NCBI RefSeq assembly: GCF_000341285.1
Contig: NW_005178456.1
Location: 1-64,000, forward strand
Length of the DNA: 64,000 bases
Reading direction: 5' to 3'
Source of the DNA: Galdieria sulphuraria
Lineage: Eukaryota > Rhodophyta > Bangiophyceae > Galdieriales > Galdieriaceae
The translations under genes were made by a program, and so were the position numbers. A model generated the notes under the pieces. That model made no database searches and was not told the DNA's origin. It was given only the letters and a program-made list of their open reading frames with translations. Below are positions 10,684 to 21,072 of the stretch, piece by piece; position 1 is the stretch's first letter, and every line of letters begins with the position of its first letter.

Positions 10684-13151
10684 ACTTTTTCAAGGCTGGA
10701 TTATTGTGTTTCTAAAATAAAACTATAGTTTGAAGAAAATTGTATTCAGAATATTCAGTGTTTTATAATTACATAGCACCTAATACTACGTCTTGTTTCT
10801 GCTATTTACTCTTTGGTCATAGCCAACTTAATACACCACTGTCGATAAGTACTACAATTGTTTTTTTGGAAACAAGTTAGAACTGTTTGCCTTTTGATAT
10901 CGCTATTGTATCCACCACGACTGTAGTCGAGATACGAATTCAAATTGTTAGCGTATCCAAGTCTCTTGTTATTCCTCTTAAGACAAACTATGACTTGAGT
11001 GTTTACTGAAAACCAAAAAGCTGATTCTGACTAAGAAATTATATTTCTTAAAGAGTCAGTTGCATAAAATTGACAAATAAATAAGCAGGTCTGAAAAGTC
11101 TAGAAAATTTGGGTTTGCAATCTATGGCAGCAAAGTTCTGAGTTCAAAAAGCTATAACAGAATGACGTACACGTTTCAGTGCTACTTGTTCCATTTGAAA
11201 CAATTCAGGTGTCCTTTCTTAGTTTGTTTACAGATTCTTTGGAAACATCATAATTAAGCAAATTGCAAAAAGATGACTCTGCAATAAAAGGATGACACCC
11301 TTATTTTGAACGTTCTTCAAATCGACATGCAGCTTGATATTTACAAATATTGAAAGTTGAGGCAACTCATAATCGATCGAGGTTATTGCTTTATGATCAA
11401 GATTGGAAAGAAACGGGAAACTAGTAGAATTGGTCTGCTGAACAGAATGTTGAACATCTAATGCACTGTCATCTTATGGGACGTTTTGAGAATGACAATT
11501 TAAAACACAGCTGAAGGTGGAGACAACTCAGGCACATATTTCTACTTTCTTAGACTTGGAAATAACCTATTCATTTATTATAACAGAGAAAAAAGAAAGG
11601 ATAGAATAAAATTTGTTGTTCTGGAGGAAATGATTGATTCTTTGTCGATAGAATACAAAAATTGAGTCAGACCATACAAGCTAAACACATGCTATCATTT
11701 CGTACTCGAAGAGAACGCATAGGACAACCGTAATTTGAGAATCTGGTTGCTGAATAAAACATGATAATTGGTTCTAGCAAGATGAGCCGAAACACTTTAA
11801 AAATCCAATAGAATAAGTTTAGACATTTTGATAAGAAGATGAGGCATATCGAACAAGTTGGACATAACATGATTTGAATAAAGTTGCATCGTAGAAAGAG
11901 AAGCAATATGCGGGAATGAGAGAGAACTTGATCGAGAGCAAGGAACTGAACAATCGGGCAAAGTCAGCGATCTTTAAAAATTTTCAATATAGAACATTAT
12001 AAAGGCGACTCTTATACTGAAAAGGTAACAAAAGCAGTGCAAACAAAAGAAAAGAGAAGAAAAAAATGAAAAATGGTAAGCTCGCACTCATTCAGTGCCA
12101 TCGTTGGAGTCGTCTTCCTAGAGCCCTATCGATAATTAATATTTCAAATCAATAGAGAATTGATCAAAGACAATCACAATACAAACATCCATTAAAAATG
12201 AGCAATGAAGGACTCAAGACTTTCCTATGCTATCCTGGGAAATGAATCGGTTGTCCAAAATGTGCAAATATTGCTTACACTCCAAAAACTGTTGCGGAGC
12301 TACAGACTGACTTCTCCATCTTGAAAACTGCTGCAAAGGACAAAAATCTAACATACAGAAAGTTACTCTGTGAACTGACCAATACAATCAACTGTGAGTC
12401 TGACTGGTTTCTTGTTCTTGAAGAATGTCTTGGAGATATTAACCCAAAGACTGATTCCCAACAAACCACTACAAGAGAAGAATTTCAACTGCTAATAAAT
12501 ATGCAAAATTGGTCTGAAACAATTATAAAACTAAATGAACTAGCCGATTGCAACTAAAGGAGCTAATACTCACTACAATTCAACAAACAGCGTAAACAAC
12601 ATAGAAAAAGAATCTCTTCATCGAAATTGCAAATCAACAAATGGACGTGATACTACCAGAACTCAACAACAGCAAAAACTCCTGCATAAATTGCTCTCTT
12701 CTCGAAAATCCAAATCTCAAGTTTCCATATAATACCACAAGTTGAAGCAACAATAAGTGTTGCATAAAGTGTGTAGACTTCAAAAAGATAGAAAAAATGG
12801 TACACAAAAAAACACTAAAGTCTACCAGGAACTCAGTGCTCAAGAGAACTCGATGGACGGTTATGAAAGAATGAATTCCAGAACTTTACAAAGAAACGTA
12901 GATAATAAAAGTACACTTGTCCAACGAAAACAATGAATTAGTTGGAAATTAAAGACGGAATAGTTTCAGTACTAAACTTGAGCCAAGTTCAAAGCGTTGA
13001 CAACACTGGCTCTTCTTTATGTACAAAAACAGCTCACTTGGTCCAGAATGGAATCCAACTACTCTTTCTCTCAAAATGCAGTTTTTTAGACTCGAGTCAA
13101 AACGAATCCTAACAAACACTAAAAGTAACTTTATTAAGTCCACAAACCCCA
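10684..13151. other. 2.5 kb without a clear intact gene
   Basis: Mostly short frames. The right part (about 12250-12945, plus strand) has coding-like composition with open stretches in shifting frames (see separate entry). I see nothing recognisable in 10684-12200. Confidence 0.4.
12250..12945 (+). pseudogene. possible decayed gene, unrecognised
   Basis: The plus strand is purine-rich and open from about 12250 to 12557, with 'GCPKCAN' near the start and then a hydrophilic helical stretch. A second open run of about 50 codons (Q- and K-rich) follows near 12570-12730, and a third near 12790-12928, each ended by a stop and continued in another frame. No family is recognised. It could also be a gene with several introns that I cannot place. 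No claim on function. Confidence 0.25.
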
Positions 13152-15393
13152 TTATTTAAGAAGACCCTCTTGAATAGGTAAACAAGCGGTACTCTCGGCA
13201 ACTTTTTCATATGGTTCACAGCGACCTCCAATATATTTGGACAAAAATATTTCTGCTCTTCCTAAAAAGTCTAATCGATTAGGTGGTCTAGCAAAACCTA
13301 CACAAAACGAAATGAAATTGAAAACTATTGAACAAAATGCCAATATCTAAACTACCGTGTCCTTCATCGGGATACAGCACATATTCAACAGGTATATTCC
13401 TTTCCAACATTGCCTTTACTATTTGATCACTTTCGCGCTGCTTCACTCTAGGATCGTTTGCTCCTTGTCCTATTAAAAGTGGTGCCTTGATGTTCTCCAC
13501 ATGAAACAAAGGAGATATTTTTCGATTGAATTCCTCATCTGTATCTACAGGCCCTATTCTCAATAACAATTCCTTCTTCATAGGCTTCCAGTAATCAGGA
13601 ACACTGTCTATCAAGGTTTTCAAGTTGGAGGGTCCAACGATATCAACTCCACAACAATATAGTTCTGGAGTAAACACAAGACCTGCCAATGTAGCATATC
13701 CACCATAAGAACCCTATTTCAAGAATACAATTATCCAATAGAATATGAGCAACCTGACTTACACCATAAATAGCCACTTGATTCCAAACTGTAATAATGT
13801 TATTTTCTATAGCCCATTTGACAGCATCCGTTAAATCATTTTGCATATTGCCAATGCCCCATTGTTTATCTCCTGCATTCAAATAACTTTTACCCTAACC
13901 AAATAAAACCAGTCTTTAATAATATAAATAAAATATACTTACGAAACCTGAAGAACCACGATAGTTGACTTGAAGACAAGCATATCCTCTATTGCTAAAC
14001 CATTGTGACATGGGATTGAAACCCCAATAGTCTCTTGCCCAAGGACCACCATGTACAAAGAGAACAAGAGCAAATGGTGCAGTTCCATAGACAGGTCTTG
14101 TTAAATAACACTGCAACTGCATTCCATCTCTTGCACTTACAATAATGGACTCCATCTTACTCAATATATATTCATCAAGTTCGGGACGTTCATGGAATAA
14201 AGGTGTTATCGTTCTTGATCTTCTATCAAACATAATATATTGAACAGAACGACTGTCACGAATTACTGATAAAACCCATATAGAGTCTGCATGGTCACGA
14301 CTTGTAAAGTCCAAATCAACGTCACCAAACTTTTGTTCTATAAAAAGAAAGTCTTCTTTCATGGATTCATCAAAAAAATTCCATTCCTTTCGGGCAAATG
14401 TAAAAGAAACGGCCTACGCAAAGGTTCATAAAAGAAGGCTCTTATTATAAAATATCAACAAGGCTTAGGCTTACTTGAAGTCGTTTATCATCAGGATGCA
14501 ATAGAACACGACCAACGTTGGCTTGATGAGAAAAAGCCAACGTTTGAACAATGGCCCCGTTGGAACGCTTAGCTAAAACTAGTTGTGTCTTGTCTGCTTC
14601 TAAAAAGCTTCGAAGATATACATGCTCATGGTCTGCACTAATATCTCCTTCCTCACCATATGGAAAGTATTTCAGGTCTCTCCAAGGTACCTCTAGACTA
14701 TCACGAATACGAAGAATGGCACTTCCATCTTCTGGATGGGTAGTAGTAGCTCCCAATACTGTCATGGTACTTTCATCCAACGTCCATGATACAACATCTC
14801 CAGGATTTTCAGTATCAAAACGTATCTCTCGTGAATCTAGAAAAATACGATGAACATCAAAACAAGACGAGTCTCGTTGATTCATTCCAATGAGAAGCTC
14901 ATTAGGTCTCTTGGGGGAAGACATCAGTCCCTCCACCTTGACATTTTCAAAAGGAGTTAGGTCTATACTTGGACAGCCTTCCTCAGTAATATCAACTGCC
15001 CATACTAACTTACAAAATAAGTAAAGAACGATAAAAGAGAAATATATACATACAGTGAAAGTTTTCATCGCCATCCTTATCCTATAAATACAAAATACTC
15101 CTTGAATCTTCTGACCATTGAAAAAATCGAATACCACGATGAGTATCTCTAGTCATTATACGCTTCAACTCACTCCCACGAGGATAAACCCAAACGTTCA
15201 GCACGTTTTGATCACTTGGTGCTAGATAGGCTAGAATACTTCCATCTAAAACAAAGCCTCAGTTGTATGTCTCAAGTCAACTTTCTACAAGTTTAACTGG
15301 AGATACTTTTACTGCTGTTTGTTTGGGGTTATCAAACAAGATCTTTCGAGGAATCAAAGGGACACTTGCGACGTTGGTTTGATGAACTGTCAT
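13152..15393 (-). CDS. S9 family serine peptidase (prolyl oligopeptidase-like), probably damaged
   Basis: Seven exons, 642 codons. Introns: 13298-13355, 13714-13762, 13895-13942, 14414-14474, 15005-15053, and a problem intron near 15246-15297. The N-terminal half is a beta-propeller-like domain. The catalytic alpha/beta-hydrolase half shows FVHGGPW, the nucleophile motif GGSYGG formed across the 13714-13762 splice, the acid in GANDP, and the histidine in DEGHG formed across the 13298-13355 splice. The family is acylaminoacyl-peptidase/dipeptidyl-peptidase-like. Two oddities: codon 15082-15084 is TAG in a conserved propeller strand (ILYL*DKDGDEN) where glutamine is usual, and joining exons 1 and 2 in frame (SP|DG) requires a non-canonical splice site. 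Both suggest loss of function or sequence error. The gene sits between relics of the ATPase family. Confidence 0.75.
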
Positions 15394-15514
15394 TTCGTTC
15401 GGGTAGAATAAGGAGGAGTCACTTAACCGTCTTTTCCAGGATACAAAACGTCTTGCAACCCTTTTCAAGCCAAACAAGGTCACATCTGATAAAACTTCGG
15501 TATCCACACGTGGA

Positions 15515-15765
15515 CATATAAGCTTGGAAGAAACCCACGAGTTTTTGAAACCAGTTCATGATCAAGTCACCTTGATGGCATCGATGTTGATGGTCAGTCG
15601 TACTAAGTTGGTTAGAAATGTATCTGATGACTAGAACCGTTCTTGTCGTTATTATTCGTCTCACCATATTGTGAGAGATTTCCTAATTCCTCATATCTGT
15701 CAATTGGTTATACTTTTTGAAGCTATTGGCAAAGACTTTTTATCGTATTATCGCTTTTTGGCGCA
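15515..15765 (+). pseudogene. relic of the ATPase/PD-(D/E)XK-like family
   Basis: Fossil fragment homologous to about 7445-7790, the C-terminal half of the nuclease-like region of the broken paralogue. Shared strings include 'catgatcaagt', 'caattggtta'/'gaattggtta' and 'attggcaaagac'. It is short, heavily decayed and older than the 5738 copy. The duplicated non-coding block follows directly. Confidence 0.6.
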
Positions 15766-16035
15766 ACAACGCGATCGTTGTTGAAAAGTATTTTTTTGTT
15801 CAGGCAGAAACACTGAAGAAGACGAAAGTAGATAGTGTCATCATGAAAGGCATATTCGTTTTGTAAAGATCACGAGGCCAAAGAAAGGTCATCGGAGGAT
15901 TAAACTTTCTAATGCGTTGACTTCGCAGTTAGTTCAACACGCGTTTGTTGGAACCACGAACCAGCTGGCTGTTCATTGCCACACCTGAACTTAAAGTGGC
16001 CTGACTTTGGAGTAACTCCCATTTAGGAATATGTG
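15745..16035 (+). repeat. duplicated block, copy 2 (partner near 5285-5545)
   Basis: See 5285-5545. Here it follows the C-terminal relic at 15515-15765 in the same order as the partner block follows a C-terminal end, which shows it belongs to the 3' flank of family members. Confidence 0.65.
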
Positions 16036-16269
16036 GAGGAAGCATTTTTCGTGCTTTGAACAGTTCTTTGAAACAAGTTGCAAAACTCTTTAATTTTCGT
16101 TAGATTGCGTTTTAATGGAAACAGCGATTACTGTTTACTTTTCAGTACAACGAACAGTGGAAAGTTATCCAACGGCTATATGAAACACAAGTGGACTTAA
16201 AAACATGGCTGTCCATTCCGAAGTGAAACGCATTTATAGTTGGAACAAGAAGTGCTAAACATATGTGAA

Positions 16270-16640
16270 CCTCTACATAAAATGAAAAGTTCATTAATTG
16301 CTCCAAGGGACGGTTCTAATATGATGAACAATAATGAGACGCTTGTACTTTAGCTGCACGAAAGAAAGTGATATCAGGTGCAGTATATTTTCTTGTGCGG
16401 AGAGGAAATCTTTTGTTTTTTAAATCTTTTCTGCCTATTGAAATTTCTTGCAGAGCTTAAGAGATTCACCCAGAGTGGCCCTAACCGTGAACTTGTTATT
16501 CTTTGTCAAGGAAATGTCGGAATGGTTATTGACAAACAAGTATCAAGTGGACTTGAAAAAGCCCTTCTGCTACTTCTGATAATTCCATTTTGGAAACCTT
16601 TGGACCCAATATACCGAGGAAAGTCCCTTATAAATTTTTG
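16270..16640 (+). pseudogene. relic of the nuclease-like region of the ATPase family
   Basis: Fossil fragment. A peptide 'LIAPRDGSN' parallels 'IFVPKDGNSSG' of the 2508 gene. Further right, 'RELVILCQGNVGMVIDK' parallels the 'CELVILSEADVENFIGK' stretch of the 5738 copy. The piece between them is collapsed. Broken in several places; no product expected. Confidence 0.5.
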
Positions 16641-17539
16641 ACTTGGCAATAAACAACTATGGGTTTTGAACGTTTTCATTATTTGTGAGGTACGTAAACT
16701 TATCGTGTGTTAGAAACTTGGTTACATCTTATTTGTCTTTTTGGAAACAATAGTCTCCTCAAAGAACGTTTCTTGGTTGAATTTCAAGGCTAGTTCACAT
16801 CGTAAAATGTTCTGAAGATATTTATGCTGGATGATCTGATTCATTCTCGGCTTCAGCGTTGGAAACTAAGTCGTGCCTTATAAGAATGATTTGGTAATTT
16901 TCTGGAGGAACTATTAGAAACTTTATTGAAAAAAGTTTTTTATTTTTTTCAAGTTGAGTGACGCTTTCAAGCCTTGGAATATCCTGTAGAGATTCTCAAT
17001 TTCGTATTGCAGAAATACAACGCCATTTCTTAGATCGAGTTGTTGAGAGAACATGAGTAGTTTCTTCAATGTTTCCACTTTTCAAAACTAGCTTTTCTTG
17101 GTATCGCCTCATCAGATTTTGTTAAAAGAGTTATAAGTTTATTGTTATAAACCCAATAGAAGTCCAGTACACACCTTAGACGAAAGAATCGTCTCAAAGG
17201 GAACTACTTGTGAACAGTGGAAAATTATGAAACAAAGAAGCTCTGTCAAGGAAAAAGAAAATTCCTAAAACTCTTTTGCCCCCAATTCCAAGATTGCAGC
17301 TTTGAAAGAGACTAAAGGTTTTTAAAACAGACCTTCATCAACCAGACACCCAACGTGACTGGAGCATCAAAATATCAGTACCTAAACAAAACATTTCGAC
17401 TTTTGTATCAAATACGAATTCGAGGTAGATTGCGTCTTCAACTGTATCAGGTTTGACGGAACCAATAGTTGAACAGATAAGAGATAGTAGATATATACTA
17501 AAATGACTTTTTTTGCTGTCTTCAAAGATGAAATGTGGT

Positions 17540-17770
17540 GAAGCTTGGGTGAATCATGCAGAGACAGCTTTGTCTTTCATATTATCGGAACAAGAAGCAA
17601 GTTTATAGCAGTGATTCTTGTTCAAAGTAACTAAACCTTTTCTTGTTGTGGTGAATCCTTTTAACCTTAAAGACATTGAAGATTATCTTAGTATTTCACT
17701 GTATGGACAAAAGTTGAAGGAAAAGTTATTGTCTTCTGACTTGTGTACTACTTGCGACTGAACGGTTATT
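17540..17770 (+). pseudogene. relic of the ATPase core of the ATPase family
   Basis: Fossil fragment in two pieces. 'AWVNHAETALSFIL' parallels 'SWKHFAENTLSVIL' (2508 gene, before the Walker B strand), and 17640-17760 parallels 3308-3410 with 'gaatccttttaacct' in common. The DNA between is missing relative to the intact gene. Very decayed. Confidence 0.5.
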
Positions 17771-18215
17771 ACTCGTTAGTTTCTTCAAAATTTAACAATT
17801 GTAAGAGTAACCAGCCGTCTTTAGAAAAAGTTAAGATTGATAGACTTGTTTGCCCTCTTAGAACAACTTTTGGCTGAGATAAAGAAAGGTCCTATTTGGT
17901 TACTCTTCCATTACATAAACTATCGCAAATTTCTGAAAGAAAAAAAATGATGTCTGCCATATTCACTTTGTGGTGTATTCTTTTTCCATTGTTTAGTCCT
18001 CATGGCTTACCGAACTTGTCATCAACGCTCCGGTTGGTCATTCTTCGGAAAGTGTAAGTTTGGCTCTCAAATATGCCATAAAGTTCAATGCTTTGACATT
18101 GAATGGATAATATTGGACTCCCATACTTGCATGTATTTAGCTTTTCAGTACTATAATTCCAAACACCTTATTTTTCAGACAACATTATAAGCGCTCAGTA
18201 GAGCAGTGATATTAT

Positions 18216-18733
18216 TCATTGCTTGAACATCGTCGAAATTGAATTGAATATCGAATAAATGAAACGTTTATTTCTTTGATATTGAAAATTTCCTTTGTTC
18301 TTATTCTCTCTATGATAGTTGGAAATGAGGACCCATTTCTCACCAAAACGGTTATTTTCCGCAGCAGAAGGAATTTGTTTTAAGACTCCCGTTTCACAAA
18401 TGAGGTCCATGTCTATAATCAAGAATACCAAATGTAATGAAGAAAATCAAGTTGATGATTAGAAAAACTACAGTTTTGAGGACTGGTAACTTCTGGAAAA
18501 TATTCAAAGAGGTAAGTTGTTTGAAAAGTAACTAGTTTGCGTTTTTGGAAGCTGAATGGATAGGCATCTGTCTGACGTGTTGAGTGTTCATTATGGAAGC
18601 GAGCGATCTCACTCAGTCGACTTGAGGAAGCAGTTACCTTCAAGGTAATGAAAATGGATGGATTGCACAAAGTGCGAATTTTGCTACGGAGCTCTTTCAA
18701 TCCTATTATAAGCTGGACGTAGCTCAGATTCAT
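18216..18733 (-). pseudogene. unrecognised small gene or decayed gene
   Basis: An ATG at 18733 opens a frame of about 70 residues. A plausible intron (GT...AG ending in TTTCCAG near 18495) would join it to a hydrophobic segment VVFLIINLIFFITFGIL, and a further 70-residue open frame follows in a different register down to 18216. Either a small spliced membrane protein or a frame-disrupted relic. Family not recognised. Confidence 0.25.
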
Positions 18734-19611
18734 TGTATCAGATTGGAAATAGTTGATTCAAATGTTATCTCGATCCCAGAGCCATTATTTACTAGCAGCA
18801 AATTCTTGAACTTGTCTAATCGAGTTGTTGCTGTTGTTATTTGATATTGAACTCTGAACAATATATTTGCCTCTCAAAAAAGAAACGGTTTACAATTGTT
18901 CAAAGTGCATTATGACTTTGCCAAATTCCTATGCAAGCGGTCGTTTAGCATTTATTCATCGATGTTTCGTATGGCTCAAGATAACTGTTCAACAAATTCA
19001 AAGATGCGAGCATTCATTACCAAACTTCTAGATGTTACGTTTGTGAGTTGTTAAAGATGAAAAGTCGATCAATGCTCCATAGCATAGTGAACAGGGCTCT
19101 AATCAATACTTAATCTTGCAATGACTTGCTTTTTCAAGAACTAGACTTACTATAATATCTTTGTAATTTCTAATCAAGCCATAATCTAAGAATATTTTTT
19201 ATTCAAGAAAACATTTCATTCTGAAACCAAATATGTACAAACCTATCACGTTAGCAATACTTGATGTCTCTTTATTCTTCATTCGTTTCAAACGAAGAGT
19301 GACTCAATCTGTGTGTGTGCTTTAGCAACTTCAACTCAAGGAACGTCGAGGAAAGGTAAGAGAAACAAGAGTCAAAATAAATTGCAATATTCATCCGATC
19401 AACAGTCACATTTTCTAAACAAAAAGGAAGACTCAAGTGACTTGAAACTAGATTTGTTTATTTCAATTTATTAAGCATTTTCAATGTGCACTTGTCAATA
19501 TAATACAACTAATCAATATAAAATTGAGCTTCTTTCTACGCGACTCTTGGTCCATTCAAATAAACACAACGTAACCTTCTTTGTTCCTGAAACTATCTCC
19601 AAAATCTATAT
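18734..19611. other. intergenic
   Basis: No gene or structured element seen. It separates the accessory belt from the housekeeping genes. Confidence 0.4.
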
Positions 19612-20637
19612 TCACAGACATGCCAAGTTAGTATCCATATTAGAATTCTCGTTGGAAGTTGCATCATTCAGTATTTCTGAAGTATTTTCAGAACCGACCG
19701 AGTGTTGGTTCGAAAGGATTCTCCTTAACTCAGCCTCAAGTTTTTTTCTTTTCACTTTTTCCAATTCTAGTGTTTCTCGAAGCAACTCCAACTGCTCTTC
19801 AAGTTGAATATTATGCTCTCCAGACAGGCTATAAACTATCCAGTGAATAAGAGAACCAAGCCAGGACTGCAAAATAGAATGAAAACTATTCGTCTGCCTT
19901 TCTATCTCCGTCAAATCAACTTTCTCTCGTTTTTGGCGTTTGAAAATATCTTGTTGCGTTGGGTTTCTCGAAGAAGAACCAAAATATTCGTCTATGGTGT
20001 TATTTGAACCGCCTTGCGAAGAATATGACCTCGAAATTTCCGTGGAAATGCTGTGCTGCACCTTCTCTGGAGTATTGCTTACTGACGCACTCTTGGAGTC
20101 TTGCACCTTCTGTACTTTAGTTTCACTAACAGAACTCATGCTTTCTTCCTCCAGTTTGCTGCTCTGACGAATGTCCGGTATGTCTTGTTGAGACTTGTAG
20201 TTTTCGTCAAATCTCTTCAGCACGTCGAAAACTTTATAAAAGTCATTTTTTTGTTTTAAATCTTCCAATAAGTGGACCTTTCTTGTCTTCAGTTTTGCCA
20301 ATTTCAACCTACAGCGCCTAACGTTGTACCCTATCCAAGACACATAGACTCTTCGAAAAAGATATATGAGTATAAGTGAAATTATGAACAGCAAGGAAGC
20401 CCTTCTGAACAATAAAACGCCAGAATAGGCAATAGTGAGAAACAACGAAGACGCGAAGAGACAAGAAACCAAAACTTGTCCTTTTGTACAGTTCCTTGAC
20501 ACTATCCCTAAGCTTTCCAAAATAGACTTGACTTGTAGTTCGACGTTTTGAATTTCGCTCTCGATGTGTTCTAGCTTTTCGATGTTACGGTCAGAAAAAC
20601 GACGTCCATATAATACCGATTGCCACCAGTTTACCAT
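19612..20637 (-). CDS. Lunapark-like ER-shaping protein
   Basis: Single exon, 341 aa, first ATG at 20637. Lunapark (LNPK/Lnp1) stabilises three-way junctions of the tubular endoplasmic reticulum. Seen: a short N-terminus with a WW pair, a coiled coil 'LEHIESEIQNVE', two hydrophobic segments (roughly residues 60-80 and 85-105), then a basic coiled coil 'LKTRKVHLLEDL' ending in 'LKRFDE'. That order and spacing fit the Lunapark N-domain. The C-terminal half is serine/glutamine-rich with another coiled coil. The C4 zinc ribbon typical of Lunapark is absent: no CxxC pairs occur. Either this lineage lost it or the protein is only a distant relative. Confidence 0.6.
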   Translation of the reverse strand: MVNWWQSVLYGRRFSDRNIEKLEHIESEIQNVELQVKSILESLGIVSRNCTKGQVLVSCLFASSLFLTIAYSGVLLFRRASLLFIISLILIYLFRRVYVSWIGYNVRRCRLKLAKLKTRKVHLLEDLKQKNDFYKVFDVLKRFDENYKSQQDIPDIRQSSKLEEESMSSVSETKVQKVQDSKSASVSNTPEKVQHSISTEISRSYSSQGGSNNTIDEYFGSSSRNPTQQDIFKRQKREKVDLTEIERQTNSFHSILQSWLGSLIHWIVYSLSGEHNIQLEEQLELLRETLELEKVKRKKLEAELRRILSNQHSVGSENTSEILNDATSNENSNMDTNLACL

Positions 20638-21072
20638 ATTTCTCAAGTTGTCTTACTGTTTCCAACAATGATAATCTGTAAAAGGGATTTTTGACTCCCA
20701 ACGGCTACTAAGTTTCTTTTGGACTCGTACAAGGCGACGTCCAAGCATTATCTGCAGAACTCTTATATTCAATAATATGTGCATTTGTTTTGAGGGCTGA
20801 TATGATGAAGCAAGTTCTTTTTTTATAACTAGTCAAACAATAGTTGAACCGAAAATATTATTTGCGATTATTCTTGGAATGATAGAGCCCATCTGAACAG
20901 TGACTGTTTGCCGTTCTCTGCAGAGACAAATTGTTTGAATATGTTTGTACTTTTAAAATAAAAGCCATTCATAAATAGAAAATTCCTATAGAATGAAGAG
21001 TGTGTTAGTTCCATCACAATCAAGAGATTTTGTCAAACTTACAAACAAGTGACTATCCTTCATGCTTCGATC
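20638..21072. other. shared 5' region of the Lunapark-like and desaturase genes
   Basis: A 435-bp divergent intergenic region. No distinct elements recognised. Confidence 0.4.

Noticed and set aside
14551-14853. Plus-strand 100-codon frame
   Set aside because: Antisense shadow of the S9 peptidase exon; no independent support.
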